Positions 26,001 through 34,884 of a stretch of DNA of 64,000 nucleotides are shown piece after piece. The position numbers and the translations under genes were made by a program. This stretch comes from Alphaproteobacteria bacterium (lineage in GTDB: Bacteria > Pseudomonadota > Alphaproteobacteria > Micropepsales > Micropepsaceae), in the NCBI GenBank assembly GCA_015654635.1, contig JAATGP010000013.1, positions 1 to 64,000 of the forward strand, read 5' to 3'. The notes beneath the pieces were generated by a model. It did no database searches. It saw only the letters and a program-made list of their open reading frames with translations, and was not told the origin of the DNA. How positions within the stretch are numbered: position 1 is the stretch's first letter; every line of letters starts with the position of its first letter.

Positions 26001-26873
26001 ATGACCGACCATTCCCCCGCTGGCGTTTTTGTCTTGGGTGATCGCAACGTGAACCGTATGGGCTATGGCGCCATGCAGCTTGCCGGCCCCGGTGTCTTTG
26101 GGCCGCCCAAAGATCGCGGCGCGGCCATTGCGGTGCTGCGGGCCGCGGTCGCCAGCGGCGTCAATCACATCGACACAAGCGACTATTACGGCCCCCACAT
26201 CACCAATCAGATCATTCGCGAGGCGCTTCATCCTTACCCGGAGGATCTTGTGCTGGTGACCAAGCTGGGGGGCCGGCGCGGCGACGACGCCTCCTGGCTG
26301 CCGGCCATGACACCTGCAGAGCTGGTGCGCGGCGTGCACGACAATTTGCGCAATCTGGGTGTTGAGGTTTTGGAGGTGGTCAATCTGCGGCTGATGGGGC
26401 GCATTCACGGTCCCGCTGAAGGCTCGCTGGCGGAGCCCTTCACCGCCCTGGTCGAATTGCAGCGCCAAGGTCTGATCCGCCATCTCGGTCTCAGCAACGT
26501 CACCCCGGCCCAAATCGCCGAGGCCCGTGCCATCGCCGGTATCGTCTGCGTACAGAACCATTACAATCTCGTTCAGCGCGATGACGATGCCCTGATCGAC
26601 GCGCTGGCGAAGACCGGCACGGCCTATACGCCGTTCTTCCCGCTTGGCGGTTTCACGCCGCTGCAATCCGAGGCGCTGTCGAAGGTGGCAGCCGAGCTTG
26701 GGGTAACGCCGATGCAGGTGGCCCTGGCGTGGTTGCTGCAGCGCGCTCCCAACATTTTGCTGATCCCCGGAACCTCGTCCCTCACCCACCTTAAGGAGAA
26801 TCTGGCGGCGGCGCAGCTATCGTTGCCCGCCGCGGCCCTGGCGCAGTTGAATGCCATCGGCGCGGCGCCCTAG
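26001..26873 (+). CDS. Aldo/keto reductase, YdbC-like
   Basis: This 290-residue AKR-fold oxidoreductase has catalytic Asp and Tyr in HIDTSDYYGPHITNQIIREAL and Lys in VLVTKLGG. Where most AKRs carry the catalytic His (LxxLxxH), this protein reads VLEVVNLRLMG, so the fourth tetrad residue is Arg. I recall the same change in E. coli YdbC-type proteins, so it is probably a subfamily trait rather than damage. GGAG lies before the ATG. It is divergent from the LysR gene. Its stop overlaps the convergent PAS-protein gene by 4 nt. Confidence 0.9.
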   Translation: MTDHSPAGVFVLGDRNVNRMGYGAMQLAGPGVFGPPKDRGAAIAVLRAAVASGVNHIDTSDYYGPHITNQIIREALHPYPEDLVLVTKLGGRRGDDASWLPAMTPAELVRGVHDNLRNLGVEVLEVVNLRLMGRIHGPAEGSLAEPFTALVELQRQGLIRHLGLSNVTPAQIAEARAIAGIVCVQNHYNLVQRDDDALIDALAKTGTAYTPFFPLGGFTPLQSEALSKVAAELGVTPMQVALAWLLQRAPNILLIPGTSSLTHLKENLAAAQLSLPAAALAQLNAIGAAP

Positions 26874-27388
26874 CGCGTGCGCCGTTCGTGTTGGGCAAAC
26901 AACAGCAGGTGATCGACGGTCTCGTCGTTTTCGCCGAGCGGCAGGAACACCGCTTCGCTGTCGGAGAAATTGGTCTCCGGCAAATCGTGGCCGGCGTGCG
27001 TGCGCACCGCCAAAGGTGTTCCGGTTGCGAGGATTTCGCCGAAGATGTGGCGCCAGCGGCTTGCCATCTGCGGCAGGTCGGTGGCGATGTCGCTGATAAG
27101 CCGGCCGTTGAGCGGCGCGCGATAGGCATAATTCATCGCATCCCCGGCAATGCGTACCTCGAAATCGGCGCCGCCCTCCCACACTTTGATGAGCGAGAAG
27201 TGGCTGAGCGCGGCGGCAATTTCGTTGGGCCGAATCTGTCCGCGGGCGGGAAATTTCCGCGTCCCCCGCTGGCGCTGCCAATAATCAAAACCCAGCCGCA
27301 CGGTGCGCTGTTCCAGCTCGGTCAGAGGCACAAAATCGATGGACGTCAGACCGGGAAAACGACGGTCGGGAGTGCCAGCCGCAGACAT
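26870..27388 (-). CDS. PAS-domain protein of the alphaproteobacterial PAS_5 type
   Basis: This 172-residue soluble protein resembles the PAS_5 family (PF07310), short stand-alone PAS-like proteins frequent in alphaproteobacteria. Typical segments are LGFDYWQRQRGTRKFPARGQ, ALSHFSLIKVWEGGADFEVR, GRLISDI and AVFLPLGENDETVDHLLLFA. There is no output domain, so its role is unknown, perhaps sensing a small ligand or redox state. The ATG at 27388 has GGAG 8 nt upstream. The in-frame GTG 9 nt earlier is less likely. Confidence 0.8.
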   Translation of the reverse strand: MSAAGTPDRRFPGLTSIDFVPLTELEQRTVRLGFDYWQRQRGTRKFPARGQIRPNEIAAALSHFSLIKVWEGGADFEVRIAGDAMNYAYRAPLNGRLISDIATDLPQMASRWRHIFGEILATGTPLAVRTHAGHDLPETNFSDSEAVFLPLGENDETVDHLLLFAQHERRTR

Positions 27389-27795
27389 GCACGCCACTCC
27401 ATCCTAAGGGCCGCCAAACGCCCATAAATGGACTGGAGCAGCCACACCGCAAGAGGTTAGCGGGAAAAGCGTTCGTTTTCCCTAACGGATATGCCCCTGC
27501 GGCCAAGTTCCGCGGATCGTATATCTACGGCCTTGCAAAATGCCGAGGCTGGTTTTGGGGACGGATCGTGTTCGTTCTTTGCGTTTGTTGCCTTTAAGCC
27601 TGATGCCTGTTTCACCGCTTGAAAGCGAGCTCCCGCGCCCCACATCTCAGGGGCTCTTTGACATCGCCGGATAGTTGCTGGGCATGTGCCTGCTCCCTCC
27701 CCCTCTGGAGGCGGAAAAGCGACAAACAATGATCAAGCTGTTGTGGCTCATGAAATTTGAGCCACTGGATAATGTGTTTGGTCAGCCGGTCACCT
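27389..27795. other. Intergenic region with two hairpins
   Basis: This 407-bp gap lies between the TPR gene and the PAS gene, both leftward. No coding sequence is convincing. It has a 7-bp hairpin (27462-27468 with 27476-27482) about 75 nt upstream of the PAS gene and an 8-bp hairpin (27743-27750 with 27758-27765) 30 nt beyond the TPR stop. Neither has a T run. The second may end the flagellar transcript. Confidence 0.45.
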
Positions 27796-30700
27796 CTACC
27801 GCGTCAGCGGTTTGGAGAAATCCAGCATGAAGGCTTTCAGCGTATCAACCGAGGCCACCTTGGCCGCCGCATCCCGGAAGGCGGTCCCTTGCAGGTCGAT
27901 GCGCTCGGTCACAACGGCGAAGGCATTGGCGTCGCGGCTGGCTTTCATCTTGGCAGCAAAATTGTTGCGCAAGCGGTCGAGGCTCGCTTGATCCCCCGCC
28001 AGAGAATAGGACACCGCCGCCCGCATCACGCCTTCGCGCTCGCTATCGGTTAGCGGCTTGTCGTCTTTCCAGCGCTCGCCTAGGGATTCTTCGGCCTTCT
28101 GGCCCGCCACCGGCCAATTGCCGCTTTTCCAATAGATCTCCGCCCGCATGGCGATGGTATCGGGCTGCTGATCCACCGCGATGAGATCCAGAGCGCGATC
28201 GAAATGTTTTTGTTCCGCCAGGGCGCGCGCTTCCATGAGCAGGCGCTGATGGGCGACGTCATCGGGCAGAGTGGAGATTTGCGTGGTGTGCAGGGTATCA
28301 AGCACCGCCTCGGGCTTGTGGTCCATCAACTGCACTATGGCGAGCCTTGTGGCCACCTGGGCCCGCGCCACGCCGTCGAGGCGCTTGGTGACCTGATAGT
28401 TGAGCAGATCGGCGGCCGGTCCCAAAAGGTCGACCTTCACCAGCCGGTCGGCCATGCGCCGGATCATCTCGTCACCTTCGCTGCCGATCGGCGTCAGTTC
28501 GATGAAATCGTAAAACAGGCCCAAGGCCTGTACCGGCGGCAAGCTGTCGGCCTTGCCACGCAGGAAAAGCTCGATAAAGGCCGTGCGCATATCATCCGTC
28601 GCCTGGATGGCGGCATCGTTGTTGGGAAAATTGGTGGCCGCCACGCGCAAGGTGAGAAAGCCTTCACGATAGCGCTTTTCGCCGAAATAGATGGCCGCGA
28701 GTTTGCGCAAGGTCTTCAGTTCCAGCCCATCGCCGCGCCAGCGATAGCGCAGGCGTTCCAGCCCGTTGATCGCCTGCTGCGGCTTTAGCGTATTGTTCTG
28801 CAGCCCCGCGATGATGCGATAATAAATTGCCTCCACCGCCAAGCCTTCATTGCCGCTATTCTCGATCTCCTCGAGCAGGGCATCGGCGCGTTCAAAGCGA
28901 TGCTCGGCGGCATAAAGCTTGGCCCGGCCGAGCTTGGCCATGAGACCGAGCGAGCCGGGAAGCCTTTCGGAGACGCGCTCCATGGCGGCATCGGCCAGTT
29001 CCAGATGGCCCGTCTCGATGGCGGCCTGCACCACCGCAAGATTCACGCGGGCCTGTGTCTCGGTGTCATAGCTGTTCAGCACAGGCTCGGCGCGTTCCAG
29101 ATTGGCGCGCGCATCGTCCCAGGCTTCCAACCCGGCACTCGCCAGCCCGCGCCACAGCGCGGCATGACGGTCTTGATCGAATTGAGAACCGGCGAGCGCG
29201 TTGTGGGCATCGCGATAGCGGCCCATCTGATAGCTCGCAGCCGCCTTCATGGTTTGCAGCTGCATGTCGCTTTGCAAACCGGGATCGACGGCCTGCATGA
29301 AATTGATGATGCCCAAGGCTTCGGCGGCAAAGCCGTTGCTGAGATAGAATTTGGCCAGTGCCAGCCGGGCTCTGCGGGCGGCATCGAATTCAAGTCTCGC
29401 GGTAGCACCACGCAAGCGCCGTTCGGTGGCCAGGAACGAGCCGCCGGTAACGGCTTTCCACTTGGCGAAGTCGAGGAAACACGGGCTGCCAGCGTTGGCG
29501 GCGAGGGCCTCAGGCGATGACGCCGCCAGGGCAGGTGGGGTCAACGACAAGCCGCCAGGGCGGCCAATGGTGACTCGCGGCGCTTGGATGCCGACCGACA
29601 GATCGTCGACAAAAGGCATCACCACGAGGCCTGCGGCGCTGGTCAGGATCGAGAACTCGACATAGCTGCGTTCGCTCGGCACCGAACGGCCCGGTCTGCC
29701 GGGCACAACCAGAAGCTCGTCACCAGCCGTTGGATCGACAACCCGTTCGACACGGATGGCGCCACTGAGTAGCGTCGACAGGCTGGCGCGCTGCGGCGTT
29801 TCCTGATTGCGGGAAAAACCTAGCGCCACCGCTGTGGGATTGGTCTCGCGGGCGATGACCACTTTCAAGCTGGAGCCATCGGCAAAGGCGGCAATGGAGA
29901 GTGGCTGGCGCAGGGCAATGCGCAGGCGCGTGGTGCCGCCGCCGCTGGAGGCATCCACATCGGTCGAGAAATTGCCGAGCTGGTTCTTCAGCCGGGCAAT
30001 ATCGAGCGGCGGCGAATCCTGCAAAATGATCCAGGCATTGAGACCGCGCATGAACACGGCCACGCTCTGCTGACCGGCGCCGGGAAAAACCAGCACGGCG
30101 CCATCCTTGGTCAAATGGCCGTCGGCTACTTGCGTGACGGTGCTGGCAGCGTCCGCGGCAGGCGATGCTTGCGGCGCGGCGGCTTGCTCTGGCTGCTGGA
30201 CTTGCGGTGTGGGTTTAGCAGTGGGCGGTGTCGGTTTGGTGGGCTGCGTCAGCTTGGCCGGCACACCAGTGGCCGCGAGGGCCTTAGAGGCATCGGCGAT
30301 CGCTGCGACCACACCCTTGGTGGGTTGCAACGGGGTAACACCTGGCTTGGCATCGCCTGGCGGCTTATAGGCGTCGGCGTCAGTCTTGGGCGCCAGCACA
30401 TCGACGACAACATGCGTCCCGTCGCGGAAATCATGAAAGCCAGAGGCCGAATCGATGGTGAAATCGACGATGGTGGAATCGCCTGCGATATGCCATCCGG
30501 CCGATTTCACCCAAGGCGGCGCTTCACGATCGAGCGCCGAAAAATCCGGATTGACCAGCGCATCGAAGCGCACCGTCAATTTCCCCGAGCCGGGAAAGAC
30601 ATGATAGGGCACGTTGCGCGGCCAATCGAAGACCACGCGCGTGAAGTTGTGATAGGCTCCCGAACGGACCTTCAGCACCGGCATTTTCGAGATGTCGGTT

Positions 30701-31116
30701 TCCCTTTTGGGCGGCGGTGGCGGCTGGGGCAGATCAGGCGGCGTGCCTGCGAAACTCTGCGGCGCCAGATCGACCGCGAATTTGCCCGGTGCCGCGCTGG
30801 TATGAAGCTTCACCGTCTGGTTCAACGCAAAACGATAGGTTTTGCCATCGGCGTCGACGCGTCCACTGGCGAGATAGCCCGGCAAGGATTGCGCGATGCC
30901 CTCCGGTGTCAGTCCCATTTTGCGATTGAAGCTGATGGTCAGGATCTGGCCGATGATTTGTGCTGTCACCTGATCGGTCAGACCGGTGGCAAAAGTCAGG
31001 CGGCCATAGCCATCCTTGGTGGCGACAGAGACGGTGTCGGCAGCGCCAGCCGGAAGCGCCGCGCAGAGAAACCCTGCGAGAGCCATAACGACAAAGCGGC
31101 GCGCAATCCGTAGCAT
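27796..31116 (-). CDS. Large exported AMIN-like/TPR protein of the flagellar cluster
   Basis: This 1106-residue protein has a signal peptide (1-26, ending AALPAGAA). Two AMIN-like beta modules follow (about 30-115, with YGRLTFATG, and about 148-245, with YHNFTRVVFDWPRNVPYHVF). Then come a Pro/Ala/Gln linker (about 250-330), a further beta region (to about 540) and a long helical-repeat C-terminus of TPR type (about 560-1080). It is the last gene of the fliL-fliM-DUF6468-motE series, 21 bp after motE. AMIN modules bind peptidoglycan or envelope machinery in other proteins, so a role anchoring the motor in the periplasm is plausible, but this is inference. The exact ortholog is not recognised. 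Confidence 0.75.
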   Translation of the reverse strand: MLRIARRFVVMALAGFLCAALPAGAADTVSVATKDGYGRLTFATGLTDQVTAQIIGQILTISFNRKMGLTPEGIAQSLPGYLASGRVDADGKTYRFALNQTVKLHTSAAPGKFAVDLAPQSFAGTPPDLPQPPPPPKRETDISKMPVLKVRSGAYHNFTRVVFDWPRNVPYHVFPGSGKLTVRFDALVNPDFSALDREAPPWVKSAGWHIAGDSTIVDFTIDSASGFHDFRDGTHVVVDVLAPKTDADAYKPPGDAKPGVTPLQPTKGVVAAIADASKALAATGVPAKLTQPTKPTPPTAKPTPQVQQPEQAAAPQASPAADAASTVTQVADGHLTKDGAVLVFPGAGQQSVAVFMRGLNAWIILQDSPPLDIARLKNQLGNFSTDVDASSGGGTTRLRIALRQPLSIAAFADGSSLKVVIARETNPTAVALGFSRNQETPQRASLSTLLSGAIRVERVVDPTAGDELLVVPGRPGRSVPSERSYVEFSILTSAAGLVVMPFVDDLSVGIQAPRVTIGRPGGLSLTPPALAASSPEALAANAGSPCFLDFAKWKAVTGGSFLATERRLRGATARLEFDAARRARLALAKFYLSNGFAAEALGIINFMQAVDPGLQSDMQLQTMKAAASYQMGRYRDAHNALAGSQFDQDRHAALWRGLASAGLEAWDDARANLERAEPVLNSYDTETQARVNLAVVQAAIETGHLELADAAMERVSERLPGSLGLMAKLGRAKLYAAEHRFERADALLEEIENSGNEGLAVEAIYYRIIAGLQNNTLKPQQAINGLERLRYRWRGDGLELKTLRKLAAIYFGEKRYREGFLTLRVAATNFPNNDAAIQATDDMRTAFIELFLRGKADSLPPVQALGLFYDFIELTPIGSEGDEMIRRMADRLVKVDLLGPAADLLNYQVTKRLDGVARAQVATRLAIVQLMDHKPEAVLDTLHTTQISTLPDDVAHQRLLMEARALAEQKHFDRALDLIAVDQQPDTIAMRAEIYWKSGNWPVAGQKAEESLGERWKDDKPLTDSEREGVMRAAVSYSLAGDQASLDRLRNNFAAKMKASRDANAFAVVTERIDLQGTAFRDAAAKVASVDTLKAFMLDFSKPLTR

Positions 31117-31137
31117 TCTAAGCTTTATTCCTTGACC

Positions 31138-31833
31138 TTACTTGCCGGCCTTCGGCGCAGCGGGAGCAGTGGCGGCGGGAGCACCGGTTTGCACACCGGG
31201 GGCGGCGCCAGGGGCAACCGGTGCCGGTGTGGGGGCCACCGCCGGCGGCGTCTCGGGCAGCTTCAAGCGATTGGCCAGCTTCTGGGTCAGGTGCTGGGCG
31301 TTGTCGGCGGTCATGGCAGCCAGGACCGGCGCCAGAACATCCGATTTCATCTGCTGCGCCACCGGCACCAGGACTTCATCCGGCAACGTATTGAAGATGC
31401 GCGCTGCATCCTTCGATTTCATCGCCGAATAGGTCTTCACCAGCGAGGCAACCTGCTTTTGCTGATCGGCATCGCGCTGGCTGACGAGCGTGTTGATCTG
31501 CTCTTGGAGCTGTTTCAAGATCGCAATTTTGGCGTCGACGCGCGCTTCCGCGGCTTGCAGAACTTGGGCGCGCATAGCGATGTCGCCTTCACGCGTATCC
31601 AGCGTGGCGCGCCGTTTGGCCAAGCTCGACATCACATCGACTTCCGACGGGCTTTCATTGTTCGCCTCGTCGGAGGCAGGATCGGGGGCCAATGGCGCGG
31701 TGTCCTGGGCGAGCTGGTTGTTGCCCGCCTTTTGATCCTGGGCCCAGGCACTGCGGATCAGGCCTTCTCCTTTGAGACCCAAAAGCGCCACGCTCACAAC
31801 CATGACAGCAGGCAAAAGACGAAAATATCTCAT
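31138..31833 (-). CDS. motE: MotE-like flagellar motor protein
   Basis: This 231-residue exported protein has a signal or anchor segment (1-31) and an acidic linker. A coiled coil (about 68-125, AKRRATLDTREGDIAMRAQV) leads into an MgtE-N-like helical domain (about 125-175, YSAMKSKDAARIFNTLPDEV), followed by a Pro/Ala-rich tail. MotE of rhizobia is a periplasmic chaperone of the motor protein MotC, and this domain layout matches. The start overlaps the DUF6468 stop by 4 nt, so it belongs to the fliL operon. Confidence 0.75.
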   Translation of the reverse strand: MRYFRLLPAVMVVSVALLGLKGEGLIRSAWAQDQKAGNNQLAQDTAPLAPDPASDEANNESPSEVDVMSSLAKRRATLDTREGDIAMRAQVLQAAEARVDAKIAILKQLQEQINTLVSQRDADQQKQVASLVKTYSAMKSKDAARIFNTLPDEVLVPVAQQMKSDVLAPVLAAMTADNAQHLTQKLANRLKLPETPPAVAPTPAPVAPGAAPGVQTGAPAATAPAAPKAGK

Positions 31834-32261
31834 CGCACAGCCTTAAGAGAGGAAAGCCGGTTCATCACACTGCCAGAGGGAAGCGCCTGACCGCCACCAT
31901 TGTTGGCGTTGCCGCGGGCAGGGCTGGGCGGTACAGCGCGGTCGTAGCGCTGGGCGATGCGCTCGCCGGAATTGGACAATAGCGCCAGCTCGTCGGAAAT
32001 CGCCCGGGCCCGTTTCATGCGATCATCCAAGGTCTCGGCGGCGTCGGCGGCCGCGCTCTTCAAGGCGCGCAGCGAAGCACCGGCCCCGGCGATGGCGCCG
32101 TTGAGTTCGCCGATCATTTTCTTCAGGCCATCTTGCCCTTTGCGCACAGCGGCGAGGCGCCGCTCCAGCACGATGCAAGTGAGCAGCGTGAGCGCCAAAA
32201 GCCCCGACAACAGCAATTCGACAGCCATAGACAGGCTGATTTGAGCGAGGATGGTCTGCAT
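31830..32261 (-). CDS. DUF6468 flagellar-cluster membrane protein
   Basis: This 143-residue protein has one transmembrane helix at about 12-33 (AVELLLSGLLALTLLTCIVL) followed by a helical cytoplasmic part (RRLAAVRKGQDGLKKMIGEL) and a disordered Gly/Asn tail. The DUF6468 family occurs directly after fliM in many alphaproteobacteria, as here. Its function is not known. The ATG at 32261 has GGAG 10 nt upstream. The longer frame runs into fliM and is not used. It is coupled to motE by an ATGA overlap. Confidence 0.75.
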   Translation of the reverse strand: MQTILAQISLSMAVELLLSGLLALTLLTCIVLERRLAAVRKGQDGLKKMIGELNGAIAGAGASLRALKSAAADAAETLDDRMKRARAISDELALLSNSGERIAQRYDRAVPPSPARGNANNGGGQALPSGSVMNRLSSLKAVR

Positions 32262-32274
32262 GGCTTTGCGTCTC

Positions 32275-33369
32275 CTAAAGGGCGCGCGAGGCGTCGGTAC
32301 GTTCGATGGCTTCTTCCACACGGACCGCGACCGAAGATCCGGCCCGTCCCATCCGGCCGCGTAGCAGCGGCACGCCGCGGCAGCGCAATTCGATTTTGGA
32401 TTCCGGCGTGGCGTTCAGCAAAAAGGTATCGCCGACATTCAAATTCATGATCTTGTTGAGTGACATGATCTGCTCATCCAGGATGGCGTCGATATCGACC
32501 GTGGTAGACCACAGCTCGGTGGCAAGATGGCCTTCCCAGATCGAGTCGCGGCCGAACTTTTCGCCCATGAACTGCTGCAGCAAGAGTTTGCGGATCGGCT
32601 CCAGCGTGGCGTAGGGCAGCAACAGCTCGGTGCGTCCGCCGCGGTCTTCCATGTCAACACGCAGCTTGACCAGAATGGCGGCATTGGCCGGCCGGGCGAT
32701 GGCGGCAAAGCGGGGGTTGGTTTCCAGCCGGTCGAGCTGAAAGGTGATGGGAGCCAAAGGCTCGAAGGCCTGCACCATGTCCTGCAGGATCACTTCGGTC
32801 ATGCGCTGGACCAGGGTGCGTTCGATGGTGGTGTAGGGCCGGCCTTCAATACGCATCGCCGAAGAGCCGCGCCGCCCGCCCAAAAGCACGTCCACGATGG
32901 AATAGATTAGGTTCGAATCGACCGTGAAGAGGCCGTAATTGTCGAGTTGTTCGGCGTGGAAAACGGCCAGGATGGCTGGCAGCGGAATGGAGTTCAGGTA
33001 ATCGCCAAAGCGGATGGAGGTGATGTTGTCCAAACTGACTTCGACGTTGTCCGAAGTGAAATTGCGCAAACTCGTCGTCATCAATCGGACGAGCCGGTCG
33101 AAAACGATTTCCAGCATCGGCAGACGCTCATAAGAAACGAGCGTGGAATTGATAATGGCGCGGACGCCGGATTTGTCCTGGATCTGATCCGTGGCGACAT
33201 CGAAGCCCAACAGGGAGTCGATTTCATCCTGGTTGAGAATGCGCTCAGCCGGTGCCGCGACAGCCCCATCCAGATCGTCGTCTAGCGACGGAACAGCCGC
33301 CGCCGCCGCTGCAAAAGCGGCATCGATCTCGGCTTGAGAGCCCATCGGTTTTTCGTCGTTGTCAGCCAT
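32275..33369 (-). CDS. fliM: FliM, flagellar motor switch protein
   Basis: This 364-residue C-ring protein controls rotation sense. The CheY-binding motif ILNQDEIDSLLGF lies at about 44-56 after an Ala-rich leader longer than usual. The middle domain follows, with YERLPMLEIVFDRLVR, SIRFGDYLNSIPLPAILAVF and DVLLGGRRGSS. The C-terminal SpoA-type domain contains LNKIMNLNVGDTFLL and RGVPLLRGRMG. It is second in the leftward fliL operon. No fliN is visible in the window. Confidence 0.96.
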   Translation of the reverse strand: MADNDEKPMGSQAEIDAAFAAAAAAVPSLDDDLDGAVAAPAERILNQDEIDSLLGFDVATDQIQDKSGVRAIINSTLVSYERLPMLEIVFDRLVRLMTTSLRNFTSDNVEVSLDNITSIRFGDYLNSIPLPAILAVFHAEQLDNYGLFTVDSNLIYSIVDVLLGGRRGSSAMRIEGRPYTTIERTLVQRMTEVILQDMVQAFEPLAPITFQLDRLETNPRFAAIARPANAAILVKLRVDMEDRGGRTELLLPYATLEPIRKLLLQQFMGEKFGRDSIWEGHLATELWSTTVDIDAILDEQIMSLNKIMNLNVGDTFLLNATPESKIELRCRGVPLLRGRMGRAGSSVAVRVEEAIERTDASRAL

Positions 33370-33386
33370 GGCGTTTTATCGGCGTC

Positions 33387-33932
33387 CTATTGGATGATCA
33401 TTTCTTTGAGCAACACATCACGCACGTGATAGGGCGCGGCCGCGACATTGGTACGGCGTAGAAGTTCTTCCTTGACCCGCATGATTCCAGCCGAGCCTTT
33501 GAGGTCGTCCGGGCGCAGTTCGCGCAAGTAACCTTGAAACTGATCGACAATGCGCGGCATCAGAACCTGAATGCCGGCTCTTTCCTCGGGGGTGTAAAGC
33601 TCGAGCGAGAGCGACAGCTTGAGATAGACAGGATTGCCGTCCGCACTTTGGATGTTCACGATCAGGTCGGGGATTTCGAAATACGCGACCTGCGGCGGTA
33701 TGGCGGGCATGTCCGAGCCAGATGCGGCCGTCTTGACCGGTTCCGCCGGTTTGGCAAACACCAGAAAATATAGTGCCGTGCCGACGCCCAAAAAGAGCAG
33801 CACGGCCGCCGCGGCGATGATCAACATCTTCCTATCGCCGAGGAGATTCTTAACAAAACCTTTCTTCGCAGTAGAGGCATTCGCCTCACCGTCTTGGGTC
33901 TCGTCGTCGTCTTGCGTATCGGTGCTGGCCAT
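33387..33932 (-). CDS. fliL: FliL, flagellar basal-body-associated protein
   Basis: This 181-residue protein has an acidic cytoplasmic N-terminus, one transmembrane helix (about 36-60) and a periplasmic FliL domain (about 80-181) with YFEIPDLIVNIQSADGNPVY, LKLSLSLELYTPEE, GYLRELRPDDLKGSAGI and a final RDVLLKEMIIQ. FliL rings surround the stators and support torque. The ATG at 33932 is preferred, since the longer frame crosses the promoter region of flgF. It is the first gene of the leftward flagellar operon. Confidence 0.93.
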   Translation of the reverse strand: MASTDTQDDDETQDGEANASTAKKGFVKNLLGDRKMLIIAAAAVLLFLGVGTALYFLVFAKPAEPVKTAASGSDMPAIPPQVAYFEIPDLIVNIQSADGNPVYLKLSLSLELYTPEERAGIQVLMPRIVDQFQGYLRELRPDDLKGSAGIMRVKEELLRRTNVAAAPYHVRDVLLKEMIIQ

Positions 33933-34016
33933 GGCCGTCCCACTCAGAAGATGAAGGGACGTTAGGCGGACGTGGTTAAGGAGTCGTTCAAAAACACCGG
34001 CCCGGCAGACTTCTCT

Positions 34017-34031
34017 CGGCAAGTTTTGCCG
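34017..34031. promoter_or_regulatory. Candidate FlbD (ftr-type) enhancer dyad
   Basis: CGGCAA-GTT-TTGCCG is a perfect 6-bp dyad in the fliL/flgF divergent gap. Read on the minus strand (CCGGCAAAACTTGCCG) it resembles the ftr elements bound by FlbD in Caulobacter. It lies 51 bp upstream of the sigma-54 promoter below and 85 bp from the fliL start. Confidence 0.45.
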
Positions 34032-34081
34032 GTGAAAGCATACCGCCAGCAAAAAAGCCCGGAAATGGTACCTGCCGCATA

Positions 34082-34097
34082 TGGCACGGAGCATGCA
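34082..34097 (+). promoter_or_regulatory. Sigma-54 promoter of the flgFGAH operon
   Basis: TGGCACGGAGCATGCA matches the sigma-54 consensus TGGCACG-N4-TTGCW, with the invariant GG and GC at exact 10-nt spacing and one change (ATGC for TTGC). It lies 41 nt before the flgF ATG, in the right direction for a short leader. Confidence 0.75.
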
Positions 34098-34138
34098 CAC
34101 CCTGGAACCGTCAGAGGACCAGAAAGGATCTCCGTTCC

Positions 34139-34873
34139 ATGGATAATGTGTCGCTCCTCAGCCTATCCTACCAACTTGCGGCCTACCGCTCGATGGACGT
34201 GATCGCGAATAACATCGCGAACATCTCCACGCCGGGCTTCAAGCGCGAGAGCGTGAAATTCGAGGAGTTGGTCCAGCAAGTCCAACCGGGTGAGGACCAG
34301 AAGGGTTCTCAATCCATCAGTTTCGTGCGCGATGCCGGTATTACTCGCGATATCACTGCCGGACGCATGGAACAGACCAACGCGCCGCTGGATCTGGCCC
34401 TGAACGGCAAGGGCTACTTCGCTGTCCAGACCCCGGCGGGCGAGCGTTATACCCGCAACGGCCATTTCACCTTGAACGCCGACGGCACCATCGTCACCGA
34501 ATCCGGCGATCAACTGCTGAGCGACGGCGGTGCTATCACGATTGCCCCCGACGACGGTCCGATCAGCTTCGGCGCAGACGGCACGATCAGCGGCAAGCAG
34601 GGTCAGATCGGCAAATTGAAGCTCGTTGAGTTCGCCAATCCCCGTGATCTGCAGAAACAGGGCGACAGTCTCTATTCGACCGATCAACCACCTGCCGCGG
34701 CCACCGATGCGGTAGTTTCGCAGGGTATGCTGGAAAGTTCCAATGTTCAGCCGGTGGTAGAAATCTCGCGCATGATCGAGATCATGCGCTCTTACGAAGC
34801 CACCTCATCGCTGGAAAAAAGCGATTCGGACATGAAGCGCCAAGCCGTCCAAAAGCTCGGCACCGTTCAATAA
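34139..34873 (+). CDS. flgF: FlgF, proximal rod protein
   Basis: This 244-residue axial protein of the flagellar rod has the N-terminal rod/hook signature YRSMDVIANNIANISTPGFK, a central hook-like region (LDLALNGKGYFAVQTPAGER, YTRNGHFTLNADGTIV) and a C-terminal helix (QGMLESSNVQPVVEISRMIE) for the coiled-coil core. It is exported without a cleaved signal. It is the first gene after the sigma-54 promoter and lies 11 bp before flgG. Confidence 0.95.
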   Translation: MDNVSLLSLSYQLAAYRSMDVIANNIANISTPGFKRESVKFEELVQQVQPGEDQKGSQSISFVRDAGITRDITAGRMEQTNAPLDLALNGKGYFAVQTPAGERYTRNGHFTLNADGTIVTESGDQLLSDGGAITIAPDDGPISFGADGTISGKQGQIGKLKLVEFANPRDLQKQGDSLYSTDQPPAAATDAVVSQGMLESSNVQPVVEISRMIEIMRSYEATSSLEKSDSDMKRQAVQKLGTVQ

Positions 34874-34884
34874 GGACTTAAACT

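Noticed and set aside
27457..27729. Leftward 90-codon frame in the gap before the PAS gene
   Set aside because: No ribosome-binding site, low-complexity residues and no family resemblance. The gap is better explained as untranslated.
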